A stretch of DNA of 64,000 nucleotides from the NCBI GenBank assembly GCA_001247695.2, contig LGRX02012793.1, forward strand, positions 1-64,000. Reading direction: 5' to 3'. Numbering within the stretch: the first letter of the stretch is position 1; every line of letters begins with the position of its first letter. The notes under the pieces are model-generated. The model searched no databases. It worked only from the letters and a program-made list of their open reading frames with translations, and was not told the DNA's origin. Origin of the DNA: Cymbomonas tetramitiformis. Lineage: Eukaryota; Chlorophyta; Pyramimonadophyceae; Pyramimonadales; Pyramimonadaceae. This document shows, one piece after another, positions 1 through 11,900 of the stretch. Both the position numbers and the translations under genes were made by a program.

Positions 1-141
1 AGTGGTGCGGCCTGGCTTGCTTTGGCAGCACGTGTACACCGGACGTCAGTGGCGCGGCCTGGCTTCCTTTGGCAGCACGTGTACACCGGACGTCAGTGGT
101 GCGGCCTGGCTTCCTTTGGCAGCACGTGTACACCGGGCGTT
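1..141. repeat. 47-bp tandem repeat, three copies
   Basis: The block that begins AGTGGTGCGGCCTGG recurs at positions 1, 48 and 95, so the period is 47 bp, and each copy ends GTGTACACC. It lies upstream of the first exon I can support (246) and is probably intronic or intergenic. The left edge may continue beyond the window. Confidence 0.85.
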
Positions 142-245
142 TGTGTGTCCTTCGTCGGAGCTTGCGCTCCGCTGTAAATGTAGAAGTTTGGCGAAGTGAT
201 GGCAGCAGGAAATGATGACTACTGACGTGTGCACTTCGTTTGCAG

Positions 246-992
246 TCTTCAAGTACCTTGCGGAACTGAACGTGAAGAAGCAAAACGACGGAACCCTAGC
301 GCAGCCAACAAACAGCACCACAAGGTTTGGTCCCAGTCAGACCGGGTCTGTGTGTGCGTTCTCCTTCACTGTGCGTTGACGTCTGAAGTGCCACGTGTGA
401 CTGGAGCTTCCATTAAAGCTTTTTTGTTCGTTTTCGCTCATTGCCTGGTGTGAAGGGTGAAGTTTTAGCCGAGCCTCCTTTCTTTCTTTGATTGTTGCTT
501 AAGGCTTCTACATTTCTAGCTAGTCTAGAGGAATACACCTGCTTGAAGGGTATTCAGTGCTAAGTATGAGTCGTTGCCCTGTAAGCCTGTCCTCAAGACA
601 TGCTGAGTGCCACTCGGGCTACCACCTTAAACACTTGGCACTGGTGACTCTCCTTGAGAAATGCTCCGCGGGGTCTGCTCTGCCAGCTTCGAGAAGCCGG
701 CTGTGCCGTCGGATGCTAAGAAACCGGACAAGGGTGCAGCACCAGCTGCCGCTCCTGGAGGTGTGCACTATTCTCAGAGTTCTTGTTCTAAAGCTGAGCT
801 ATCGACGATAGATGTGTTTCGGGTTATCGCTGCTTGAACTGGTTGTGTTCATAACTTCTTATGTTGAGATATCGTGTTCTGGTGTGTTCAGGCGAAGTCT
901 TTACCATTCAAGGTCCCTCAAAACAGCGCACGAAGGGTAAGAAGAAGTTCTTCAGCAAATCAAAACTCACCTCGGCTTGCAGTGTTATCTAG
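246..992 (+). CDS. 3' end of a gene for a protein with a basic tail and CaaX box (partial)
   Basis: Three exons, 246-324, 687-760 and 892-992, join in phase: each intron starts GT and ends AG, and the 2-nt and 1-nt codon remainders fit. The encoded tail starts FKYLAELNVKKQ, passes through a Lys/Pro/Ala-rich linker (DAKKPDKGAAPAAAPG), then a lysine cluster (KGKKKFFSKSK), and ends CSVI followed by TAG at 990-992. CSVI fits a CaaX prenylation signal; with a basic stretch before it, membrane anchoring of the kind seen in small GTPases and other prenylated proteins is likely. The N-terminal domain lies outside the window, so the family is unknown. What is seen: exons, phases and tail. What is inferred: prenylation. 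Confidence 0.7.
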
Positions 993-2425
993 GCTACTAC
1001 GATACCTCAGTTTTTGCCACAAATTGTGGCAGCAGTAGCGACTCCTCAACCAGCCGGACCACTACCCGCAGACAGCAAGATTGGACAATACACAAAGTAG
1101 AATACGCGTTCATGAACTTGTTTACAAGGGGTGCTTCGCTGCGGTTTCGCATTTTGATGCAATTCGACATGACTATTTAAAACGGAACCTGGCGCTTCCG
1201 TTGACTCTCTTGTTCCCCTAACAGGCGACTGGCAGACCTTCCCTTTTGTCTCCTGCTCTCAAACTGCTGGAAACTTCAGCAAGATAACTAATAATTAAAT
1301 AGTGCAGCAAGCAATTTGTATTTTTCAGCTGTGTATTTAATTGTTGCCTATTACTTAGGGATTATTGAATGTTTTATGTTTCCTGTCGGGATATCGATGG
1401 GCATGGTGCATACAGTTTGCATTCAAATGTGCACATGCCTCCCCCCTCATTGAGGCGAGGAGAGTTCCATCTTCAATTCTCGTGTTGGGGTGACTGTCTG
1501 TCACGGTCATACTTACACCCAAATGAAATACCATAACCATCGAAGGAAACAACGCACGGATTTGTGTCTTGAGGTCTTTATGTTGGGCCATGGGGAAGCT
1601 ATTTGGGCAGTTCGGAAGCCTAGATGGATGAGGGTGTAGGTACACTCTTTGTGTGTCACCTCTTGTTATAAGGTAGGGTGTAAGACGCTTTTTTAACCAG
1701 GTGCACTGTCGATGTAGACACTATTTGTAGTTTCCTTGATTAGACAAGAATTCACATGTTATATACTTGTTGTAGATCTATTTGTATTTTCATAAAACTT
1801 GGGCATAAGCTATTTTCATCAGGCGCGGTGTGAGAGACCAACCGTACCGTAGTCCATCTTTATTCTCTCATCTAAGCCGGTCACATATCATTTTCCCTAT
1901 AATTACTCGCTCAACTGAATGTCACATTCAGCACATTCACTCACTACCATAATCCCCCCAATAGTTCGCTCATCAAAAGCAGATTGTATAAACTTGTAAC
2001 CTCCATCACGAAGGCTCAGAAAAAGTAGAAAACTCGATTCCCCCGGGAAAAATCGCAACCACCGACTTGTGAGGGTGTCATGTCACTGAGTTTCTTTCAA
2101 ATTTATAGAGTTCTTTCAAATTTATAGCGGTTATAATTGAAACTGTTTTTTAAATATTTGGACCGACAGAAACCCCGGCAGTAAAATATAAACAAATAAA
2201 AGGGCATCAACGTTCAGTATTTATATCGTCTCATATCCCTAGACATAAATATATTGGTACAATTATATGAATATAATTATATATGTGTCGGTACCTTTTG
2301 CGCGCCTACTGGTCTGTATAAAATCGTGAATGAGAATTTATATATATATTTTTTATTTTTTTATTTTTTAATTATTTTTTCTTTCTTTATTTTTTCCCAC
2401 AACGAGTCAAATAAATTGATACACG
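993..2425. other. no gene recognised
   Basis: No ORF with recognisable protein character, no RNA gene and no clear repeat. The last 250 bases are AT-rich (a T-run near 2345-2395) just before the LINE reading frame, and may be its 5' untranslated region. Confidence 0.5.
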
Positions 2426-3258
2426 ATGGAACAGAACGAGACTTGTGGAAATAGCAACCAGATGAACCCGACTCTTGTTGGACCTTGCAACTCGCGTGGC
2501 ACGCATAACAAACTACCACACCTCATGCATGCGGGGATGGTGAATATCAATTCGCTAATGGGACATTACAAGACTTTGTCGGATCCGGATAGGAGGCGTA
2601 AACGCGGGTGGTTAGACAAGCACGACCTTGCAATCCTCGTGGACACAAAATTGAGCAACGAAACATTGAAAAAGCGAAGACAAAAGCGTTTCTTTCCGGA
2701 CCATAACGAAATCCATCACGTACACCCGGAAGGGAAATGGGGAATTTCAATTTTCATGCACGAGACCAACACATGCGTGCGGGAAACCTCTGCGCATTGG
2801 AAAGATATACATCCAATATTAGTGGGCAGGATAGCGGGAGTGAAACTAGATTTTAACCCTCCCAGTCAAGAGTTTCCTAGAACGGAGGGATGGTTTATTG
2901 GGGTTTACTGTCCCGACAGGTCGTTGGGATATACGGCGGAACAAATTAAATTTTCTATGCTCGACTGAAGGAATGCATACGCAAGCACGTGGACACACCT
3001 TACTATTATGTCATGGGCGATTTCAACGGGATGTTAAACCATGAGAGGGATTTTTACAACGAGGTTTTGCCACCTAGGTACTCTCTTTGTGACAGAATGT
3101 TGCAGAAATTAACTAATGAACTAAAATTACACGACATCGGGGAAATAATAGAGGGCCGGGACGCCTCCACGCATTGGACTTTCGTGACCAACAATGACGT
3201 AAACGATAGGAGGAACTTTACATATAAGCGGATCGATTACATTTTGGCGAGCAGCTTG
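2426..3258 (+). pseudogene. LINE AP-endonuclease domain (frameshifted)
   Basis: The N-terminal part (2426-2968) carries NINSL and DLAILVDTKL, which match the first two strands of APE-type endonucleases. The frame then shifts by one base around the homopolymer AAATTTT near 2950 and continues with YVMGDFNGML (the GDFN catalytic motif), then RIDYILAS near 3235. The final SDHVPISM motif lies after the 121-bp insertion, near 3460. All the usual APE landmarks are present, so this was a working endonuclease that has since decayed. Confidence 0.85.
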
Positions 3259-3259
3259 C

Positions 3260-3380
3260 TGTGGAATGCTTCCTGCCTTGCAGACTGTCATGTATGAGGG
3301 GAACAGACTCGAGTAGATCGTTCCGAAGGCATTGCCTTACTCATCGACGTAAATGTTTTATTATTATTATTGCAGCTTGC
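3260..3380. mobile_element. 121-bp insertion with 9-bp direct repeat (possible introner)
   Basis: GCAGCTTGC occurs at 3251-3259 and again at 3372-3380. Removing the DNA between them joins ILASSL to QGVEEAYID in one frame. The insert ends in a pyrimidine/ATT-rich stretch before GCAG, like a 3' splice site, and a GTGGAA at 3261 could act as a weak donor that also keeps frame. It is therefore either a tiny transposon scar or a recently gained intron. Confidence 0.65.
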
Positions 3381-6300
3381 AAGGGGTAGAAGAAGCCTAT
3401 ATTGACTCTACTTATCTCGTGAACCCTCTAGAAGTGGCACCCGACTTGTATGACTCCTTTTCCGACCATGTACCTATATCAATGCGCTTGAATCTCTTCA
3501 CGCTTGCGGGAGCCATGCGGCCTGACACCACCAACCTTCCTACTATGACTAAGACAAAATACCCCGAGGAGGGAGTGCTACATCAAAACCCGAAAGTCAT
3601 TTCGCAATTCAGTACGTTCACCCGTCATTTGGACGAAGGCAGTAAATTATTAATGCAAAATCCGGGGCTTTTCAACGAAATAGCCACCAAGGAGGAATTG
3701 GATATATATACCACAAGACTTCAAGACATATTAGGGAATTCATTACCACATCCGTTCCAACATACGTTTCGACCGGGCATCATCAAAATCCCTAGGAGTA
3801 AAGAAATGTCGAAAGTACGGGCGCGTATCGCTCATCTTAAAGCAGTACGTCGAGCAGTTTGTGCCATACATAAATATAGTTATACCACAAATCAAGAGGC
3901 AAACACATCTGTGACCTTCAAGATAGTCACAGCTGCCCGCCATATTATACGGAACGCTAGATTTGTTGAAACTATAAGGGCACCGCTTTTTACACATAGA
4001 AGGTTCGATATGGGAGAAGAAGAGGTAGACGAATGGATGAAGGAAGTGGAGACGAAAAGGAAAGCTTTGTGGCATGAGTATAGAGAGCGTGAGAAAGAGT
4101 TTCGGGACACGAAATCTAAAGAATTCATAGAACGATATAAGAAGGAAGCTACAAAGTATAGCCACGAATTGAGAGTAATGTGTTATCCTGAGAACCATTC
4201 AGAATCGGCCATGGCGGTGATAGTAAACGGGGATGAACTCGTGGTCGACAGAGACGGGATTAAGAACGCGTACAAGGAGAGTTGGGCTAAATTGGCAAAG
4301 GCCTCGCATCAAGATAACTCGTCAGGGGGCGACAACCCGAAGCTCGAGGATTTTGTCAGAGATGTTCCCGAATATGCGTCGTTAAAGCATGAGGTTGGGA
4401 CACGATCAAGCCAAGTGTACGCGAACGTTGGAGAAGAGGAGCTGCATGATGTCATTAGGTCGACTCCAAAACGAGCAGGGAATCCATTAGATAACGTGGA
4501 AGTGGCCACATTGAAATTAATTTTTGAGCTCGCCGACCGCCCCGAGGTCCCAAAAGACGCCGACTTGGACCCAATTATGTGCCAATTATGCCAGGAGAAT
4601 TGCGCACAACTCAAAACCCTGATCCTTGGGTTAACAAACGCAATTATTACCACCGGAGTTTTCCCGGATGCTTTTTTGAACGGGGTGATAGTTCCTCTAT
4701 TTAAAAAGGGGGACAACAGAGACCTCAACAATTACAGAGGCATCACCCTATTGCCGATTTTATACAAATTGGTTACTAAGATTATTAACAATAGGATGAT
4801 GAAGGTTATTTCAAATTCGAACGGTATGTCCGATATACAGGCGGCCGGACGTCCAAACTTTAGCTGTTTGACGCAAGTAAATGTACTTCAGAACGTGATC
4901 AAGCACGCGCACAGACACAACAAGCCTCTCTACATATTGTCCACGGATGTACGGAAGGCATTCGACACAGTAAATTTCGATGCTTTCTTGAACTCGTTAT
5001 CGCATATCGGCTTTGACGAAAAGGTTAGACATATGATCCACAATCTTCAGTCTGGTTTTAATTGTACTGTACGCTCGCCTATGGGATACACCGAGTTTTT
5101 CCCCGTCGAGCAAGGTTGCAAACAAGGGTGCGCTCTTTCGCCATTGCGTTTTAATATTGTATATGACATCTTCCTTAAGTTTATTGAGCACAATAACATG
5201 GGTTATAAGTGGGAAGTCAAACACGCCAAAATACCTGAAGGGATGAGGCGGCAAGGCGACACCGGAAATATTTTGAATATCCCAGGTTGCGCATTCGCGG
5301 ACGATAATCTTATTATGAGCGATGACCCGAACGAATTTAAGAAAATGATTGGCCTTTTCTCAGTATTTTTGAAGGCTGTGGGATTGAACCTAGGGCCATC
5401 GAAGTGTCACTATACGACGTTCATCCCGAACGGCGAAATCCCACCGGATATCTGTGTACCCGACCACATGGGCAATGCATGCGTGATTCCACACAGGCCG
5501 AATACGATACCGTTCGAATCGTATCTAGGATACCTTATGGTAATTGGCGATACCAACATGGGGGCCGCCGCAATTTGGAAACATCATAACATGAAGTTGG
5601 TGAGAAATTTTACAAAAGCTATAGAGAGAATGGAATTAAGTTCCTTCCGCCAGACGGAGGTGGTACGCATTGTGAACGCGGACATTCATAGCATTCTCGG
5701 ATACTTTTTTGCAGGTAATTGGATGGCGATGAAGACGGCAGGGAAGAGAAATGAAGAAGGGGATGCCTCGTGTAATACGGTGAACGGGTTAAGCCAGGCG
5801 GTCTGGGAATTGGTTAGCAAAAAACTCAAATGCATGCTATGTACCCCTAGGGGGGCAGTTTTCAACAAATCCTCGGGACGGGGTTTTGGCGTCGATAACG
5901 TAATGGCGACATATTACACCTCGAAGATAGATAATTTGCTGCACGCGGTGCATTCTCCGAGTAAATACTGGTATATAACCACAATTGATACGATAAAGGA
6001 GCTGAGGGCCGAAACGGGTTGGAATCTACTAAATGGGGAGAAGGGTAACCAAACGAATAAGATGCCGCCAGTTCAGAAATGCCAGACATATCCGGCGTAT
6101 TTGAGAGAGGCTGGAATAGGGCTTGCTAAAAATAAACTGACTATCGAATATAACCCACACCACGCTGACAGACATGGATGCACGTTGCGAGATTTCTTAG
6201 GGATTTCGGTCAAGGCGTTTTCTCGTGCCCAAGACCTCGGAGACTTTATAGGAAAGTGCGGGCATTGGTCGATTGCGAGTATTTTCCTCCTCGGGAGCGC

Positions 6301-6685
6301 AAAAGGAGGCCCACTTGACAGATGCATGTCCCAAGAGGCACCGCCGACTTCTCAGATTTCTTTTAACTCTTTTAAGGACATGTTGGATATCGACTTAGGG
6401 AACTCGATTGCTGCGCGCCAACTTAACGTCGAATCACGCGCCCGGCTTATATGCATTGTGTGGGATTTGTGTCGAGAGTATAAAAACAAACCATGGAACT
6501 GCCCTATCACATTGTCCGCCACGGGCATCCTGCGTGATACAAACGATGGTGTATTTTTCTCGACAAGTTTGGATCTAGCGACCGATGGTAGTTTCAACCC
6601 TCTTACTAACAAGGCTGGATGTGCCGTCATCGGTGAAGCTGTGGCCTCGAGCTCCTCTATTCCGGGTCGGAGAACAATCGCCTGA
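3381..6685 (+). CDS. LINE reverse transcriptase with start of RNase H
   Basis: An open frame of about 1,100 codons. It starts with the end of the endonuclease (SDHVPISM), then a Lys/Glu-rich linker, then RT motifs in order: PLFKKGDNRDLNNYRGITLL, LSTDVRKAFDTV, EQGCKQGCALSPL, and FADD (in GCAFADDNLIM) in place of YADD. The C-terminus reaches DLATDGSFNPLTNKAGCAVI, the first catalytic strand of an RNase H domain, then shifts frame near 6655. The RT itself looks intact. Homologous LINE RTs prime from nicked target DNA; activity here is inferred only from motifs. Confidence 0.92.
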
Positions 6686-7953
6686 GCGTGCCGAGGCGTA
6701 TGGCATATTATACGCATTACTAATTCAGAAACTAGAATATGATTTGACGATCCACAGTGACTCTAAGCGATCCATAAAATATATAGATAGAGTGCGAGTG
6801 TCGGAAGACCCGCGCTTGTGGAAGACTTTGCCGAATTATTCGATGTATCTTCTCATCGTGCGCATTATTGATAAACGCCGGGTTTTGGGGGCCTACACGC
6901 ATACAGTAATCACTCAGTAATAAGAAAACCCGCCAATAAGAAAGTAGCCAGCTTTTTTCATTTCTTCACAATATCTAACACATAACACTCCATATTTAAG
7001 ATCTCTATATAAATAAGAAAGTTGCTAGGCTGACCTAAAATTCCTGTTTTCTTAAAATCGAGTGTTTACTGTATCAAGCATGTCAAGGGTCACACTAAGA
7101 ATATCGATATGACAAGTAACTTGAACCGGGAGGCAGATGCCATCGCAAGAACGGCGAGAGATGCACCGTGCTTGTTTAGAGAGCCTTTTATATATCTGCC
7201 TCGTTTGTATCTAAGAAAAGAGAACCACGAGACTTCGCAAGATAGAGGTCCTATCATTAGGACACACGCTTCACACAGTTTTGTGTATTCGATGTTGGAC
7301 GATGCGATGCTCCGGGAGGCGTTAGCCAAAACGAAAGATACAAGTCATTTGCGGTATCTGGTAAGAGATGACATGTGGGATGAGGCGTCGCGCAAAGGTT
7401 GGGCGGGGCTATGTATGTAAACAAGATATTTTTATGGCAAAGTTATCGGTAGGCAGTCTCCCCACACCTAGGAATATTCAAGTGACAAACATGCGAGACT
7501 ATCCTGATTTATACGCCGAGATGTCATTGTCCTTTACATCCTAATGACGAGGCTATCGCCAATGAGCATCATATATTGAGTGTGTGTCCAGCGATCGCAT
7601 CCGTGCGTACCAAAGGATTAGAGGTGCTAACTGAGAAGTTAAATGCTTCACTCCCCCCGGGCGGCACGAGACTTGACACAACCTTGCTGGCGGCATGGTT
7701 CTCACCTAGGTACCGTGGGGATTTCTTGCATGGAAGGATTCCGTTATCGTTAAAGGAATGGTTGATTCACCACTACACATATAAAGTTGCAGGACCATTA
7801 TGTTCCCGATTGCAAACCTGGGTTCGAGATTTCTATTTTGAACTTTGGTGTTCATACACGGATATAATGGTCAAACGCGAATGCACACTAGCACAACGGG
7901 TACACAAGGTTTATGGCAAAAGTGTAAAGGAAATGGGACGTTTCGTCACGTAG
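6655..7953 (+). pseudogene. LINE RNase H remainder and C-terminal CCHC knuckle (broken)
   Basis: After a frameshift the RNase H domain continues with SPERAEAYGILYAL (Glu) and LTIHSDSKRSI (Asp). The last part, HVKGHTKN then NLNREADAIA, lies after the MITE at 6904-7071 and joins it in frame if the MITE is removed. Further on, near 7527-7578, a frame gives CHCPLH, then NEHHILSVC, a C-C-H-C knuckle of the kind that ends many LINE proteins, followed by an Arg/Trp-rich tail to a TAG at 7951. At least two more shifts occur between 7420 and 7530. Confidence 0.8.
6904..7071. mobile_element. 168-bp MITE with TA target duplication
   Basis: The ends are inverted: CAGTAATCACTC at 6904 and GAGTGTTTACTG at 7071, flanked by TA at 6902-6903 and 7072-7073. 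Removing it restores AYTHIKHVKGHTKN in the LINE RNase H. TA duplication and a CAGT start fit the Tc1/mariner-pogo superfamily. There is no coding capacity. Confidence 0.85.
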
Positions 7954-8925
7954 AGCGGCCGTCGCGTTATGATATTTTACGGAGTTACAGTGACCGTAAC
8001 ATTACCTTGTGGGGCATAGTTATGAACAAACTAATATACCTTGGTGCTAAAAATATGAAACCTTGTCTGCCCGTCTATAACCAATTTGCTTACTATAATA
8101 GCACATTCTGTTATCATTATGTTGCATTTTTTGAACCGAAATTAGCCGAATGAAAAGCGTTGTCGGCTCGGGTCTTGACATATAAACCAACAATAGGCGC
8201 GTAGGACCCTCCCTCTCCCCGGTGACATCAAATCCCCACCCCCACCCTGAGCTGGTCCCACAGAGGGTCGCGACTACTCTGATTGGGCTCGAGTATCACA
8301 AAATTAGTTAACGCTGGACATCGGTCGGCGAAGGGGGGGGGGTGTGGGGGGTGTGGTTGGCAGGTACGGTTGTGCGGAGGAGAAGGAGATGGTCGGTCAT
8401 GTATAGTGCTCGGAGATTATTAGTTGCTAGCTATAGTTATTACTCATCCGTGGAGATAGTAGCGGATGTCCTGTTGTGATTTGCAGTTAGCCTAGTCTAC
8501 AAGCCTTGTTTGTTGATTTGGACGTTGAGTTTTAGGGGTAGGAGACACCGTAAATTATTTGGTAGCCGGGGGCCGATTTGGGCCGTCCGGGATAATAAAA
8601 ATATTAGTCATGTCACTGAGTGTGTCGAGTGACACTGTCACTCGGTGTCACTCGACTACTCGTCTCAAGGGTCAGGGCTCATCAGTCTCGAGTTTGCAGT
8701 TTTGGATGGGAGCAGATCACCAGAATTGCCTGTTCGTGTATCGTGTTGCGGGCTTGAGGCGAAAAACAAGCGACATTAATGCTTGGCCAAACACTCCCTC
8801 TTGGAGTTGGCCCGAGAGTAGGCCTTGCAAGTGGTAATTGGAAGGTCACGCACAAAATATCCGTACCCTATCTGCGGCCGTACCGTGCTTTCACCCGCCA
8901 ACCTCGACACCGCTCCAACATTACA
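7954..8925. other. no gene recognised
   Basis: Probably LINE 3' untranslated sequence followed by intergenic DNA. It contains a G-rich tract at about 8333-8356. No coding exon is supported. Confidence 0.5.
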
Positions 8926-11900
8926 ATGCAGATTGAGAAGTCTGAGAAAATTCTCATCTTGAGCGAAATACAGGGTCTTGAACAGGAACTTGAGTAAGTT
9001 GTTTTCACTCCCGAGTGCAGATATTCCTCCGTGTTATCTGCATTTTCTGTTTCGCGTTCTCATCAAGTTCCGCACTTTCCCCTCTCACGGCGGCAACCAA
9101 ATTTCTTTGGACAATACCAGGAACACATGCGGGGACTTAGCAACTTTTTCAACCGCTATAATCTCTGACGTGTCCACTGAGGTCAACCCCATGAACACAT
9201 GAAAATACCTGATAAACTACAGAAGGAAACCCGGACCAGTTTTGATTGAGATCAGCTTTTGAGCCAGTTCCGCAATAGTGCCAACATCGAATCACTGTTT
9301 GCTTCAGGGGATGCCTGAAGAGATGTGTGCGCATATTAGTCTATTATATTTGCGGACTTTTTTCCCTCGACGCTTCCTGAGTGGAGCACAGTCTTGCGCT
9401 CAGACTTTGCAGGCGGCGACTATTATCGTGGCGGATCCGCCAACGTTCTGCCAAGTGGCTGACAGGTAGTTTCACACGGCCCTTTATCCAAATTATGGGC
9501 GCCATCGAGCTGTCACAACCTATTTCAATCGCGCACAGTTGTGCATCACCGTAGAGAGCACACGCCGACAACACTCGGATCCTGCGTTTAAAGGACGGTT
9601 CAACATAGCGGTGTACGCTTGGCACGGGTTATCGGCATCTTTGAACGCAGCCGCAAAGCGTTCGGGTATCGTCTACAGCTGACGTTGTACACCTTACGTT
9701 CGTACATCTTAATTCGACGAGTCGAGTCGGAACTGCGTTGTAGTTGAGGTGCTCAGTTGAAGTTGGATCAGACCGCTCAAATTTCCAGTGAGGTGATCGG
9801 ATGATGCGGTTGCGGGGCTGCTGCCGCCACGAAGCTGCTTAAACTTGCGGTGGCTGCAATCGACCTACGCTGGAGTAGATGCACTAGCCAAGTTCAGCAC
9901 TAAGCGAGACTATGTGTGCACGCGCGTTTCCGGTGTCTTCGGACCTCGCATGGCGGAGTGCGCTTCCTAAACCTTCCCCTCTCGTTTGTCCCTCACGGTT
10001 GAAATGCAGTGATCGTCTTACTTTCCTGTCTGGAAGACACTTTCCCTCTTTTCAATCGAGGGCAAGACCGAGTGGAAGGTTGAAATGCACTTGTCCCGTT
10101 GTCCGTCGATGGCACGAGTTCAGTGAGGCTCGTGGGCGGCAGTCTGAAGTGACGAGCACTCAACTTCGCCTTGCAGGTACACCATGTTGCATGTGCTGGG
10201 CGCGGAGCGCAAGCTCAAAGCCAACTTCCTGCGACAGCAGAACGCCGAGTGGGGCGCGCACAAGAGCCTCGCGCAGGTGACGACCTTGAAGGGCAGGGCG
10301 TGGAGGCACCACTCCTATGCCTGTTTGCTCGCCGCCTCACTAGCAAGTGCCGTTTCAGTGCATGCTGCGTTCGGCACATCCCATTGTTTGAAAACTCTCG
10401 TCCAGAGTTTGCGTAATAGACGCCGTTGTGCGACCCCGCAGGGCACTTATCGTGAGCTGAACGGCTTGGTGCTGGGCGTTCTTGGCATCGGAGACATCGG
10501 CCAAGAGGTGACACGTCACAAAGTGGCAATGCTTGTCGCCGTGCAGTCTTCTGTGTGTAGTGGAAGCATTACGTATGCGGTAGGCACCAGGCTGCTCTGG
10601 CGAATCCTAACAGCGAGCTTGCCATCTGCCTTGGAGACTCAACATCCAAGCTGGCCCGCGGCCTCAAAGTCCAGCCCAAGCCATTATTCTGCTTCGAGCT
10701 GTGCGGCGGCGCTGTGCAGGTCGCACGAGTAGCTAGCGCTTTCGGCATGCGCATCTGGGGATACCGCAACACAGCCCAGGTGCGTCACAGTGATCCTTCT
10801 CGATGATCCCAGATATATGTACTCAACGTGGTAGCTCGAGAGGTGAAATTCGGGATATCTCGTCTTTATCATAGAGCAAGCTTGAGGGTGCATGTATCAT
10901 GGCGCTTGTGGCACATGGTGCTGTGCATTCATTTGCTGCTGCACAACGTGCGAAGTATCGAATGCCCGCTGGGTAGAACTTCCCGCATATCACTGTACCT
11001 CCTCACTTCACCGGTGCGCTAGCCTCACTGGCTGCAGCCGTCACTTATCCATCTTGTTTCGCAAGGTTCTCAGATACCAGCACCGTTAACTCCACCACAA
11101 TTCTCCATGCCCTGACCGAAGACTGAAGGATATGCCCTGCTGCTGGGTGGTAGAAAGCGACGTGGCATATATTCTGATGGCAATTAGTTAATCGAGGTAG
11201 CGCGGTGTGGGTTGTTCGGGGACGGTAGGGCATGGATGGAGTGGAGTGTGTGTTTGGCTCTGAGCAGCTTCCGGAATTCCTGGTACGGAATGCAAGCGTG
11301 ACGACTCTCGGGCTACCTAAGATGAAGCTTGCCCCGTTCGGGTGGAGATAAACTTTAGGGGTAGCGTGCACACTATCTGTTGTGCGCGCTCGCACTGAAT
11401 CGTTGCATTGTGCAAAGGAATATGACACTCACGGGATGACCATAGTATATCACACAATCATGGGACAACGTGGCGCATGCCACTCATGAGATGACGCGAA
11501 GCATGCCACTCATGAGATGACGCGAAGCATGCCACTCATGAGATGACGCGAAGCATGCCACTTATCAGATGAATCGGAGCATGCTGCATCCAAGATAATG
11601 TAAAGCATGCCACTCATGAGATGACCCGGGGCATAACACGCATATGACAACGCAGAGCATGACACAAATGAGATGGCCCGCAACATTACACACTTGGACG
11701 GACGAGACTCATGCAACGATTCAGAGCATGGCACACATGGTACTACGTGGTGCATGGCACTCAGGATTTGACTCGAAGCATGGCATGTATGGGACAATGC
11801 AGGGCATGCCACTCATGAGGTGACTCGCAGCGTGAGCTGTTTGGGGCAATATTTAGCTTTGCGTGCGTCGAAGTCTTTGGAGCATGTGCAGCCGGCACCG

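Larger units (their letters stand above)
2426..7953 (+). mobile_element. APE-type non-LTR retrotransposon (LINE), inactivated
   Basis: One element in the order AP-endonuclease, reverse transcriptase, RNase H, C-terminal CCHC knuckle. No separate gag-like ORF1 is evident upstream. The reading frame is broken by a shift near 2950, a 121-bp insertion at 3260-3380, a shift near 6655, a 168-bp TA-flanked insertion at 6904-7071 and further decay near 7420-7530. Families that combine APE, RT and RNase H include the I and Tad groups; I cannot place this one more precisely. The 3' end is not sharply visible; 7953 is the last in-frame codon. Confidence 0.9.
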
